Source of the DNA: Anaerolineae bacterium
GTDB taxonomy: Bacteria; Chloroflexota; Anaerolineae; Promineifilales; Promineifilaceae
DNA: 64,000 nucleotides
NCBI GenBank assembly: GCA_019637635.1
Contig: JAHBVI010000010.1
Coordinates: 1-64,000 of the forward strand
Reading direction: 5' to 3'
The notes under the pieces were generated by a model. That model was given only the letters and a program-made list of their open reading frames with translations. It ran no database searches and was not told the DNA's origin. Positions 18,422-26,600 of this stretch are shown here, piece after piece. The stretch's first letter is position 1. Every line of letters starts with the position of its first letter. The position numbers and the translations under genes were made by a program.

Positions 18422-18450
18422 TTGTCAGGGGTACGGCCGTGTGTTATAAT
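18422..18450 (+). promoter_or_regulatory. sigma70-type promoter for nrdR (TTGTCA-17-TATAAT)
   Basis: TTGTCA at 18422-18427 and TATAAT at 18445-18450 are separated by exactly 17 bp, and the spacer contains an ACGGCCGT octamer. The transcript would start near 18457, leaving a leader of about 113 nt before the TTG start of nrdR. Confidence 0.78.
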
Positions 18451-18489
18451 GCCCGCCATTACGCCAAATGTGGGGGCGTCAGCAGCATC

Positions 18490-18547
18490 AAACACCATAT
18501 ATGGCGCTTTTTGTGCCTTTTTATCGAGACCCGCCCCATATCTGGGT
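18490..18547. promoter_or_regulatory. candidate NrdR box pair
   Basis: Two AT-centred palindromes lie in the nrdR leader: ACACCATATATGG (centre 18499/18500) and CCCATATCTGGG (centre 18540/18541). NrdR boxes are known as paired palindromes resembling ACACTATATAGTGT, usually about three turns apart. Here the centres are 41 bp (four turns) apart. Position downstream of the promoter would allow autorepression. Confidence 0.45.
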
Positions 18548-18569
18548 TTGCCCTAAACCGGAGGCTATT

Positions 18570-19025
18570 TTGCACTGTCCATACTGCCACCACCCAAAAA
18601 CAAACGTCATAGATACCAACCACGACGCGCGGGGGGGCACCCGGCGACGGCGGGTGTGTGACAATTGTGGGCAGCGTTTTAGTTCCTATGAACGCCCCGT
18701 TCTGGCGACGCCGCTGCTGGTAAAACAAGACAATACCCGCGAGGAATTTTCACGCGAGAAGCTCATGGGAGGCTTGCGTATTGCCTGCGCCAAACGGCCG
18801 GTAGCCGCCGCCGACATTGAACGCATCGCCGGTGAAGTGGAAGCAGAATTACAACAGCTAGGCAAAGCGGAAGTGTCCAGCAAGTTTGTGGGCGACTCTG
18901 TGATTGAAAAATTGAAGGAGCTGGACGAGGTGGCTTACATCCGGTACGTCACCGTCTATATGAATCTGGATGACCTGGAAGCCATACGTAAAGAGATAGA
19001 CCGATTACGCGCGACCAAGACGTAA
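18570..19025 (+). CDS. nrdR: transcriptional repressor NrdR
   Basis: 151 residues from a TTG at 18570 preceded by GGAGG at 18560-18564 (5-nt spacing). This start yields the family's canonical N-terminus (M)HCPYCHHPKTNVIDT; the longer frame would add 34 unrelated residues. Zinc ribbon CPYC...CDNCGQRF is followed by an ATP-cone domain at about 48-138 (REEFSREKLMGGLRIAC). NrdR senses ATP/dATP and represses ribonucleotide reductase genes. It sits directly upstream of nrdJ. Confidence 0.95.
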   Translation: MHCPYCHHPKTNVIDTNHDARGGTRRRRVCDNCGQRFSSYERPVLATPLLVKQDNTREEFSREKLMGGLRIACAKRPVAAADIERIAGEVEAELQQLGKAEVSSKFVGDSVIEKLKELDEVAYIRYVTVYMNLDDLEAIRKEIDRLRATKT

Positions 19026-19139
19026 TTGCGTAATTACCCAATTACCTGTTTACCCACCTACCCGAACCCACCAGACCGAATTCAGCAAGTCACGTTTGTT
19101 CAGTCTGTATACCCAAATCATAAATAGGAGATGGAAAAG

Positions 19140-22100
19140 ATGTCAGATACGCAACATGCGCAAGTGCAGGCAGTGAAAGCGGCTGCGCCTAAAAATGGGA
19201 GCAACGGCAAAAATGGCAAACATGAGTTGGAGGCCAACAGCATTTATTTTAAGGTGGCTGTGCCCGCCAGCATTGTCAAACGTGACGGCCGTATCGTCCC
19301 CTTCAACGAGCAGTTGATCCATAATGCCCTGGAACGCTGTTTTGCCAGCCTGGGGCGGGAACCCAAAACTTCCATTGACGACATTACCCACCAGGTGGTG
19401 AACGTAGTCGCCGCCAAATATGACCTGCCCACGGTGGAAGGGGTGCAGGATATTGTGGAGATGGTGCTGCAAGCCGCCGGCGAATATGAAGCCGCCAAAC
19501 ATTACATCCTCTACCGCGCCGAACATGCCAAAATCCGCGCCAAACGCCCCGTCCCGGACGAAGTGCGCGAAGCATTTGCCGCCTCTGACCAATACTTCCC
19601 CACCCAACTGCAAAAATTCCAATTTTATGACAAGTATTCGCGCTTCAATTACGAGTTAGGCCGCCGCGAAACGTGGCTGGAAACCGTGAACCGGGCGGTG
19701 GATTATTTGCGGGAATTGTCGGATTACCGGCTGCCTGCCAGCGTCTACGACCGTATCCGCCAGGGTATTCTGGAAATGAAAGTGATGCCCTCCATGCGGC
19801 TACTGGCCATGGCCGGCCCGGCAGCCCGGCGTAACAACATCGCCATCTACAACTGCTCCTACATGCCCGTAGACAGCATTGATTCCTTTGTGGAGGCGCT
19901 CATCATTTCCATGAGCGGCTGCGGCGTAGGCTTTTCCGTGGAACGGCAATATGTGGAGCAGTTCCCGCGTATTGCCCGGCAGTCTGGCAAACCGGCGCCG
20001 ACCCACGTGGTCAAAGACACCTCCGAAGGCTGGGCTGAGGCGCTGCGCACCGGCCTGACAACCTGGTTTAACGGTGAAGATGTAAAGTTTGACTTTTCTG
20101 AGGTGCGGCCGGCGGGTATGCCGCTGCGGGTGAAGGGGGGGCGCGCTTCCGGCCCGGAACCGCTGCGGCAGATGCTGGAATTTGCGCGGGGGCGGATTAT
20201 TGCCCGGCAGGGGAGTTTTTTACGGCCGTTAGACGCCCATGACATGATGTGTGCCGTCGGTAATGCCGCCGTTTCCGGCGGTGTGCGTCGCACGGCGATG
20301 ATCTCCCTCTTTGATTATGATGACCTGGAAATGCGCCACTGCAAAGATGGCGATTTCTGGCGCAACAACAGCCAGCGATGGAACGCCAACAACAGCGCCG
20401 TCTGGCCCAGCCGCGAATTGAGCCAGGCCGAAATCACCCGCTTTGTGCTGGACATGGTGGAATCGGGCCGGGGCGAGCCGGGCATCTTCAACCGGCGCGC
20501 GGCCGTGGAAAACCGCCCGGCGCGGCGGGATGTGGCTGAGTTTGGCACCAATCCGTGTGTAACGGCCGATACGTTGGTAGCGGTAGCTGATGGCCGGGGA
20601 CATGTGCCCATTGGTCAGTTGGCGGCGGATGGACAGGATGTGCCTGTTTTTTGTTTAGACAATCAGGGCAAGATTACCGTGCGCTGGCTACGCCACCCGC
20701 GTGTTACAGGAACGCAGCAAGCCGTTTATACCGTAACGCTGGATGATGGCTCGACAATAAAAGTGACGCCAAATCATAAGTTTCGCTTGAAATCAGGGGA
20801 ATACGTGGCGGCCGAAGATTTACGAGCCGGTGATAGCTTACATGTAATGACCCGGTATAAAGCCTCCATTAAGGATATTTTTGAGGAGGCCAATTCATTT
20901 TCACAGGATTATGTGTGGGTGAATAACGGCCGCCGGCAAAATCAGGCTGAGCATCGCCTGATAGCCTCTTTCCACTACAACACAGCTATCCCCTCAGGCT
21001 ACGTGGTGCATCACAAAGATTTTAACGCCAGCAACAATGCGCCCGATAATTTGGAGATTTTGTCTAAAGTTGCCCACGATGCTCTGCACGGTGAACAGAT
21101 GCGCGGTGAAAACAACCCCATGGTGCGGGCCACAACCGAATGGACAGATGAGCGGTGGGCAGATTATCGCCGGAATATGTCTGAGGCAGTGAGTGGGGAG
21201 GGAAACGGCCGTTACTCTGGCCTCAGTCACGAACAACTCAAACAACACGCCCTCAACCTGACCAGGCAGCTAGGGCGGCGGTTTTCCACTCAGGATTGGC
21301 AACAATATGCTCAAGAAAATGGACTACCCCAAACATTTAGCGTCTGGCGACAGGCTCATCTGGGTGGCGTCATTGGTCTGGCAAAGTGGGCGGCGCTGAC
21401 AATGGATTTTGATCACATAGACGCCGATCCCCGTGTCGTGCAGTCATATCAGTGGTACAGCGAGATGGGTTATGACTGTGAAATTATCGAAGGCAAGCTC
21501 TACATTCAAAAGCAATGTGAAGTTTGTGGCAAACCGTTCTTAGTTTCTAGCAAACAGCGTGAAGCGGGCGTGTGTGGTCATAGTTGCGCTTCTAAACAAC
21601 AGTGGGAACGTAACCGTGAAAATTTATTGGCCGCCCTCCATGAATCCCACAACGAGCGAAAGACGCAAGTACAAAACGCCCAATTGGAAATTTACACTGC
21701 GCTCAAATATCAGTTAGGGCGCAGGCCATGGAAGAAAGAATGGGTAGCTGCATGCAAGAATCAGGGCATTAGCACAGAAATATCACGAACCAGTTCACCC
21801 TTTCGCTCTTATACAGAGTTGGAAGAGGCAGCCGGCATGTACAATCATCGCGTGGTTTCGGTTGAATTTGCCGGTTATGAGGACGTTTACAACGGTACAG
21901 TAGATGAATTCCACAATTTCTTTGTAGGTGGATGGGAAAGTCAGACCCGGCACGGTAAAGAAAAATGGACGTACATCAATAACGCCCAGTGTGGCGAGAT
22001 TATTTTACGGCCGTATCAATTCTGCAACCTCACCAGCGCCATTGCCCGCGCCGACGACGATTACGAAAGTCTGCGCGATAAGGTGGAACTGGCGGCCATC

Positions 22101-22901
22101 ATCGGCACCATCCAATCCATGGCCACTTACTTCCCCGGCCTGCGCCGCGAATGGCAGAAAAACTGCGAAGAGGAACGACTGCTGGGCGTAGACCTGAATG
22201 GACAGATGGATAGTCTGACGGTGCAGGAGCCGGACGTACAGGCGCGCTTACGCGAAGTGGCCGTGGAAACCAACCGCGTGTATGCTGACCTGTTGGGCAT
22301 CAAACAATCGGCTTCGGTGACGTGCGTCAAACCATCGGGCAATTCATCGCAGTTGGTGGATTCGTCGTCCGGGCTACATGCGCGGTGGGCGCCTTATTAC
22401 ATCCGCAATGTGCGGGTGGGCGCCCATTCGCCGGTGTTCAAAGTGCTGCAAGATGCGGGTGTGCCCATGGACCCAGAAAATGGGCAAACACGGGATTCGG
22501 CCATTACCTGGGTGGTGCATTTCCCGGTGAAGTCGCCGGCTACGGCCGTGACCCGCAACGACCGCACCGCCCTGGAACAATGCGAGTTCTGGCTGCAAAA
22601 CAAAATCAACTATACCGAACACAACCCCAGCGTCACCATCACCTACCAGCCCAACGAAGTGCTGGACATCATCCGCTGGGTGTGGGAACACCAGGACAAA
22701 ATTGGCGGCATGGCCTTCCTGCCCGCCTTTGACGCCCAATATGACCAGATGCCCTACGTGGAAATTGACCAGGAAGAATATGAACAGTTAGTAGCTAAAT
22801 TCCCGGAGATAGATTTTTCCAAGATTTACCGATATGAGGAAGAAGATTTGACCACCGCTGCCCAAGAACTGGCCTGCCTGGCCGGTAACTGTGATATATA
22901 G
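19140..22901 (+). CDS. nrdJ: class II (adenosylcobalamin-dependent) ribonucleotide reductase with intein
   Basis: 1253 residues, of which 478 are an intein; the spliced enzyme would be about 775. The start is taken at ATG 19140 because AGGAG (19126-19130) abuts the in-frame ATG at 19131 but is 9 nt from 19140. An N-terminal ATP cone (VKRDGRIVPFNEQLI) is followed by the catalytic barrel with NCSYMPVDSIDSF and SGCGVGFSVER, the radical-site NP|CGEIILRPYQFCNL split by the intein, and PSGNSSQLVDSSSG. The C-terminal redox cysteines are CLAGNCDI. It reduces ribonucleotides without oxygen dependence. No NrdB is present. Assignment to class II is from motif pattern and the missing small subunit. Confidence 0.94.
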   Translation: MSDTQHAQVQAVKAAAPKNGSNGKNGKHELEANSIYFKVAVPASIVKRDGRIVPFNEQLIHNALERCFASLGREPKTSIDDITHQVVNVVAAKYDLPTVEGVQDIVEMVLQAAGEYEAAKHYILYRAEHAKIRAKRPVPDEVREAFAASDQYFPTQLQKFQFYDKYSRFNYELGRRETWLETVNRAVDYLRELSDYRLPASVYDRIRQGILEMKVMPSMRLLAMAGPAARRNNIAIYNCSYMPVDSIDSFVEALIISMSGCGVGFSVERQYVEQFPRIARQSGKPAPTHVVKDTSEGWAEALRTGLTTWFNGEDVKFDFSEVRPAGMPLRVKGGRASGPEPLRQMLEFARGRIIARQGSFLRPLDAHDMMCAVGNAAVSGGVRRTAMISLFDYDDLEMRHCKDGDFWRNNSQRWNANNSAVWPSRELSQAEITRFVLDMVESGRGEPGIFNRRAAVENRPARRDVAEFGTNPCVTADTLVAVADGRGHVPIGQLAADGQDVPVFCLDNQGKITVRWLRHPRVTGTQQAVYTVTLDDGSTIKVTPNHKFRLKSGEYVAAEDLRAGDSLHVMTRYKASIKDIFEEANSFSQDYVWVNNGRRQNQAEHRLIASFHYNTAIPSGYVVHHKDFNASNNAPDNLEILSKVAHDALHGEQMRGENNPMVRATTEWTDERWADYRRNMSEAVSGEGNGRYSGLSHEQLKQHALNLTRQLGRRFSTQDWQQYAQENGLPQTFSVWRQAHLGGVIGLAKWAALTMDFDHIDADPRVVQSYQWYSEMGYDCEIIEGKLYIQKQCEVCGKPFLVSSKQREAGVCGHSCASKQQWERNRENLLAALHESHNERKTQVQNAQLEIYTALKYQLGRRPWKKEWVAACKNQGISTEISRTSSPFRSYTELEEAAGMYNHRVVSVEFAGYEDVYNGTVDEFHNFFVGGWESQTRHGKEKWTYINNAQCGEIILRPYQFCNLTSAIARADDDYESLRDKVELAAIIGTIQSMATYFPGLRREWQKNCEEERLLGVDLNGQMDSLTVQEPDVQARLREVAVETNRVYADLLGIKQSASVTCVKPSGNSSQLVDSSSGLHARWAPYYIRNVRVGAHSPVFKVLQDAGVPMDPENGQTRDSAITWVVHFPVKSPATAVTRNDRTALEQCEFWLQNKINYTEHNPSVTITYQPNEVLDIIRWVWEHQDKIGGMAFLPAFDAQYDQMPYVEIDQEEYEQLVAKFPEIDFSKIYRYEEEDLTTAAQELACLAGNCDI
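20556..21989 (+). mobile_element. intein with HNH homing endonuclease inside nrdJ
   Basis: 478 residues. Block A begins with Cys (CVTADTLVAV) and block B is VTPNHKFRL. An HNH domain (SGYVVHHKDFNASNNAPDN) follows at about 21000-21050, then a NUMOD-like GENNPMV, a four-Cys zinc motif (CEVCGKPF...CGHSC) and block F (YNGTVDEFHNFFVGG). The insertion point is between Pro and Cys of NPCGEI, so the +1 residue is the thiyl-radical cysteine. The intein ends in AAC GCC CAG: a terminal Gln and a penultimate Ala, instead of the usual His-Asn. Two related segments (LGRRFSTQDW and LGRRPWKKEW) look like repeated DNA-binding units. Confidence 0.92.
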
Positions 22902-22922
22902 GCTGTTTCGTAGTAATAGTTC

Positions 22923-22965
22923 GTAGTAACGGCTTCAGCCGGAAACCGGCTGAAGCCGTTACTAC
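22923..22965. repeat. GTAGTAACGGCTTCAGCCGG perfect hairpin
   Basis: A perfect 20-bp stem (22923-22942 with 22946-22965) with loop AAA lies 21 bp after the nrdJ stop. No T-run follows, so it looks like an interspersed hairpin more than a classical terminator. Confidence 0.85.
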
Positions 22966-23257
22966 ATGCCAGTCGCTTTTCTTTTGCCCTGAAATAGCCA
23001 GTGATTTTGTAAGCTATCTGGCATAAAAAGTAGCAGTATCATCAGGTTGACACTTTCCGACAACTTAAAGATAATTATTTACAAACTTTTTATATTTTGT
23101 GTGTGCCCTCATTTTGGAATGTTCAAGCTAATTTAACAGCCAGAGATAGAGGTTCGCTAATCTTGCTTGAGTATGCCTATCTTCACCGATTCCCCAGGCA
23201 CAAGGCGCACATCATAATTCATCCTTCATAATTCATCATTTTCAGAGGAGAAAGGGT
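22966..23257. other. AT-rich leader region of the small peptide gene
   Basis: Apart from the promoter at 23047 I see no gene. The segment 23070-23215 is clearly more AT-rich than its surroundings, and the last 40 bp contain the ATAATTCATC words seen before other genes here. Confidence 0.5.
23047..23075 (+). promoter_or_regulatory. strong sigma70-type promoter (TTGACA-17-GATAAT)
   Basis: A consensus -35 TTGACA (23047-23052) and GATAAT (23070-23075) are separated by 17 bp. It is the best promoter in the window and points at the 58-codon gene, giving a leader of about 175 nt. Confidence 0.75.
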
Positions 23258-23434
23258 ATGAAAAATGCATCAGGGCATGACGACCAGGCAACGAGTGTGG
23301 ACGGCCGTACCCCATATGAACCGCCTGCAATCATTTACAAAGGCAAAATCAGTACCCGTGCCGGTTCCCCAGTTCCCAGACCAGATGGCAGTACATCCGT
23401 AGTTGACCCGGCCGATCTATTTGGTGACGATTAG
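23258..23434 (+). CDS. 58-residue peptide, lasso/RiPP-precursor-like
   Basis: The start ATG at 23258 has an excellent SD (AGAGGAGAAAGG). The peptide has an acidic hydrophilic N-terminus, then YEPPAIIYKGKI. The spacing Y-x2-P-x-I-x3-G equals the leader motif by which lasso-peptide precursors bind their RRE/PqqD-like partner (usually Y-x2-P-x-L-x3-G). A C-terminal part starts near RAGSPVP and ends in DLFGDD. No maturation genes (RRE, B2 protease, C cyclase) are in the window, so it would be an orphan precursor. It has its own promoter and terminator. Alternative: an unrelated small acidic protein. The gene itself is well supported; the RiPP reading is inference. Confidence 0.7.
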   Translation: MKNASGHDDQATSVDGRTPYEPPAIIYKGKISTRAGSPVPRPDGSTSVVDPADLFGDD

Positions 23435-23481
23435 CGATTAGCCCCTCTCTTTGTTACCATCTTTGTCTCATTAGATGTATT

Positions 23482-23512
23482 AAAAACCTGCCCGTAGGCA
23501 GGTTCTTTTTTA
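23482..23512. terminator. bidirectional intrinsic terminator
   Basis: The stem AACCTGCC/GGCAGGTT (23485-23492 with 23497-23504), loop CGTA, is followed by CTTTTTTA and preceded by AAAA. It ends the peptide transcript on plus and the phospholipase-like gene on minus, whose stop codon abuts it. Confidence 0.85.
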
Positions 23513-25966
23513 TCAGGGAAGCACGCCAGGGTTGGGAAAGGGCCATTCCCGGAAATCAATCAGACAATTGTCGCGGTCAATCCAATAGGGGTATCGTTCC
23601 AGGCTGACGTTGGAGGTGGAGACCGGGTTACAGCTAACAACGCCGGGAAAAACCCCCGCGCCATAGGCGATGGCGTCCACGACCTGATCGTGGGCGTCGC
23701 GTAAAATCACTTCATCGCCACTGTTTCCCAACCGCAAGAATGTATTGGGATCACCCCAGGCCGGATCATCAATCATGTTCGGAACGAGGGGATCGGTATC
23801 CAGAATTTCAAAGTCTGGGTAGAAGCCGTATTCCGCAAAAAATGCGGTCGCGGCGGTAGCAATTACCAGGGTGTGCCCGGGCGCCAGGATGACGCCGGCC
23901 GGAAAACGGCGCACATCTTCAAAATCGGTAGGGTGAACCGCATCACCCAGGCTGAAATTGCTGAGGTCAACCGGATGCCCGGTGGGGTTCACCAGTTCAA
24001 TAAATTCTGTATCATCTTGCGCGCCACGGGGATCATATAACAGTTCGCTGATGAGTACATAACGAGCCGGAGGGATGTAATCGCGCATGACAAGGGGCAT
24101 GTGCAGCCGGTAGCCCCAATCACCCCAAAACATTTCGGCCAGGAGGGCATACGCGGCGTCTGATTGCACTTGTAGGGCCAGTTCACGATTGCCTTTGCTG
24201 GAAAGTTCGGAGCCATTGAGACTGCCGACGTGGATGGCGCCACGGCCGTTGGCCCACACCAACACCATCTTGTTATGAATCCCCAAACCGGCAGGGTTGC
24301 CCGTTTTGCACACCATATCCAATGATTCTACCAGAGCCAGATTGTTGACATAAACACAGGTGGCGCTGTTGCTGATGGGGCTGGTGGCGCTGTCAAAAAA
24401 GCTGTCCAATAGCAACCGCACCACCGCACCGCGCCGGGCAGCGGCGATGTAGGCTTCCAGCCGGGGGTTGGGGTTGTCTACCGGATTAGAGAGCGAAGAA
24501 CCCCAATACGGCCGTTCCTCCAACTGCTGCACCAACACCATACCCCCGGCCCCGGCCTGGTTAACCATGCCCAATAAAGCATCGTCGCGGCGCAAGCTGT
24601 TTTCCGGCGACTGCACCAGTTCAAAGGCAAAGGTACCGTGTACGGCCGTTGGCGCTGCAAACCGCACCGGATAACTGATGCCACCGGTGACCGTCACCGG
24701 CACAAAACCGGGCGGCGGCGCGCCAATCAGATGTGTACCGGTGATGTCTACGTGGGCGGCGGGGTCAAAATCGCGGTTGAAGATGGTTTGCACGTGGCTG
24801 ACTACGCCGGGCGCGTCGGTGATCAGCGCCACGCCGCGCCGGCCCCAGGTGCCATCGCTCTTGTCGTCATCAGGCAGGCTGCGGGGGCTGAGGTTTTCGC
24901 TGCTGATGACCACTCGTTGCCCATCAATCAAGATGAATTTGGCGTGCAGATAGGTGTAGCGATCATAAATCTGCTGGCTGCTTTCGTTAAACATGAACCA
25001 GCAGTACGCGCCCGCGTTGGCTAACAGTTGGCAGATATACCGCTCCTGATCGGTGACGCCGCCAGCCGGTTCGGCTTCCATGAGAATGGTAACAGCCACG
25101 CCCCGCTGCCGCGCCGCCAGTAATGCCTCGGCAACGGCCACATTTTCAAAGGTCTGGGTTTCAATCTGAATGCTGGTTTGGGCGCGGGCAATCTGGTCAA
25201 CGATGGCCTGGTAGGCATTATCGGGGGCGATGGCAATGGTGAGTACGGCCGTTTCCGTTATCTGCGCCGTCCAGAAAAACTCATCTAAATCCCAACCGGG
25301 AAACAACACTTTACGGCCGTTGCTGACATCTGTATTCCCCTGCGCCCAATCGGCGGCGCTGTTACTGTCCGGCAGCGGCAGCCCGGTCTGCTGGTCGCGG
25401 GCGCGGTAGAGAATCTGGCCGTTGCTGCTAAAGCTGGTGTTAGGCGCATACGGCTGCACGGCGGGGCCAACCCAGGCAGCGCCACACTGCTCGTTGGGGT
25501 TGCTTTCATACGCCAGACAATCTATGAGTGTATTGGCCGCATCGCGCAGCATCACCTGGTCGCCGGTATTGGCCAGGCTGGGCCAGGAACCGCCCAGATT
25601 GGGCACCCCGGGCAGGGTATCATTGCGTTCAAAATCGGGTGGGAAGCCAAACTGGCGCTGAAAGGCGGCGCCATCCTTGGCCAGCCAGATCGCCTGACCG
25701 GGGTCGAGGGTGGTGGTAAAGGGGATAACGGCCGTAGAACTTTCGCCATCATTCAACTGCCAGCCAGAAATATCCACCACCTGCGCGCCCACATTGCGAA
25801 TGCGCACCGCCTCATCCGCATCGCTCAACTCATAGCCATCGTACAGCACGGCGTCAATGAGTACCGTCGAGCTACGTGCTGACGCCCTGGGCACAGCCAG
25901 CAACACCGCCAAAAGCAGCAAAGGCAAAATAACAGCGGTTGTTAACCCCAACAGTCGCTTGAACAT
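23513..25966 (-). CDS. secreted phospholipase D-like protein with two lamin-tail domains
   Basis: 817 residues from the ATG at 25966, preceded by GGTGGAGGG; the longer frame would translate the upstream repeat (PITDYRLP). A signal peptide spans about 1-30 (hydrophobic, then ASA). Lamin-tail domain 1 lies at about 30-150 (VRIRNVGAQVVDISGWQLND). PLD half 1 has an intact HKD motif HAKFILID...SSEN near residue 321. PLD half 2 has HNKMVLVW...GSLN, where the expected Asp is Trp. Lamin-tail domain 2 is at about 615-790 (EFIELVNPTGHPVDLSNFSL). Probably an exported phosphodiesterase or nuclease; one catalytic half looks weakened. Substrate unknown. Confidence 0.85.
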   Translation of the reverse strand: MFKRLLGLTTAVILPLLLLAVLLAVPRASARSSTVLIDAVLYDGYELSDADEAVRIRNVGAQVVDISGWQLNDGESSTAVIPFTTTLDPGQAIWLAKDGAAFQRQFGFPPDFERNDTLPGVPNLGGSWPSLANTGDQVMLRDAANTLIDCLAYESNPNEQCGAAWVGPAVQPYAPNTSFSSNGQILYRARDQQTGLPLPDSNSAADWAQGNTDVSNGRKVLFPGWDLDEFFWTAQITETAVLTIAIAPDNAYQAIVDQIARAQTSIQIETQTFENVAVAEALLAARQRGVAVTILMEAEPAGGVTDQERYICQLLANAGAYCWFMFNESSQQIYDRYTYLHAKFILIDGQRVVISSENLSPRSLPDDDKSDGTWGRRGVALITDAPGVVSHVQTIFNRDFDPAAHVDITGTHLIGAPPPGFVPVTVTGGISYPVRFAAPTAVHGTFAFELVQSPENSLRRDDALLGMVNQAGAGGMVLVQQLEERPYWGSSLSNPVDNPNPRLEAYIAAARRGAVVRLLLDSFFDSATSPISNSATCVYVNNLALVESLDMVCKTGNPAGLGIHNKMVLVWANGRGAIHVGSLNGSELSSKGNRELALQVQSDAAYALLAEMFWGDWGYRLHMPLVMRDYIPPARYVLISELLYDPRGAQDDTEFIELVNPTGHPVDLSNFSLGDAVHPTDFEDVRRFPAGVILAPGHTLVIATAATAFFAEYGFYPDFEILDTDPLVPNMIDDPAWGDPNTFLRLGNSGDEVILRDAHDQVVDAIAYGAGVFPGVVSCNPVSTSNVSLERYPYWIDRDNCLIDFREWPFPNPGVLP

Positions 25967-26600
25967 GACACCCTCCACCTGTGTTGCCGGTAAACGGTAA
26001 TCGGTTATCGGTAATCTGAAACCCGGCATTGGACATCAGATCGCGGTTCACGGATTACAATTCACGGCCAACACACTACTCGAAATGTATAACAACTTAC
26101 GGTTTCCGGTACAAGGCTGAATTATAACGGCCTCTTCGCCATTCTCAAACATGAATTTCCGCAATTCGAATCACGGGCATTGTCCAAAAACGACTTGTTC
26201 ATCTTAATAAATCTGGCGTCAAACTGTCATTCCAAAAGCCGGTGCTGAGCTTGTCGAAGTATCTTCCGAGGAATCTTTTATCGGGCAAACAGAAAGATGC
26301 CTCGCTCCGAAGACTACGCTCGGAATGACACGGTTCTATTGCCGAAACTAATTTTTGATTTTCACATTCTGCACCAGTAAAGGCAAAACCAGCCTTCACC
26401 CCCTCACCTGTTCACCCCCACATCTCCCCTTTGCCAGAAAATTGCCAGACAATTACCCGTTCCGGTGCGGGTAGAATATGATATAAACAACCTATCAGCC
26501 GCCGGTTTGGGGGTTGGACAATCGGGGGGGATGCCCTGGTTTCCTTGATAAAGATTCATAATTCATCCTTCATAATTCCTAATTCCGAAGGAGACGGTTT
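25967..26600. other. non-coding region between divergent genes
   Basis: This gap holds degenerate repeat words of family D (CGGTAATCGGTTATCGGTAATC near 25992-26013; GGTTCACGGATTACAATTCACGG near 26044-26067), an inverted-repeat-bounded element at 26225-26330 and family C words (ATAATTCATCCTTCATAATTCC) at 26558-26583. No convincing gene. Both flanking genes must be transcribed outward from here, but I could not fix a promoter with good spacing. Confidence 0.55.
26225..26330. repeat. small inverted-repeat-bounded element
   Basis: TGTCATTCC at 26225-26233 and GGAATGACA at 26322-26330 bound 106 bp that include GGTGCTGAGCTTGTCGAAG and GCCTCGCTCCGAAGACTACG. Words of this type recur in many bacterial genomes as interspersed repeats (recollection, not searched). 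No coding capacity; MITE- or REP-like. Confidence 0.6.
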
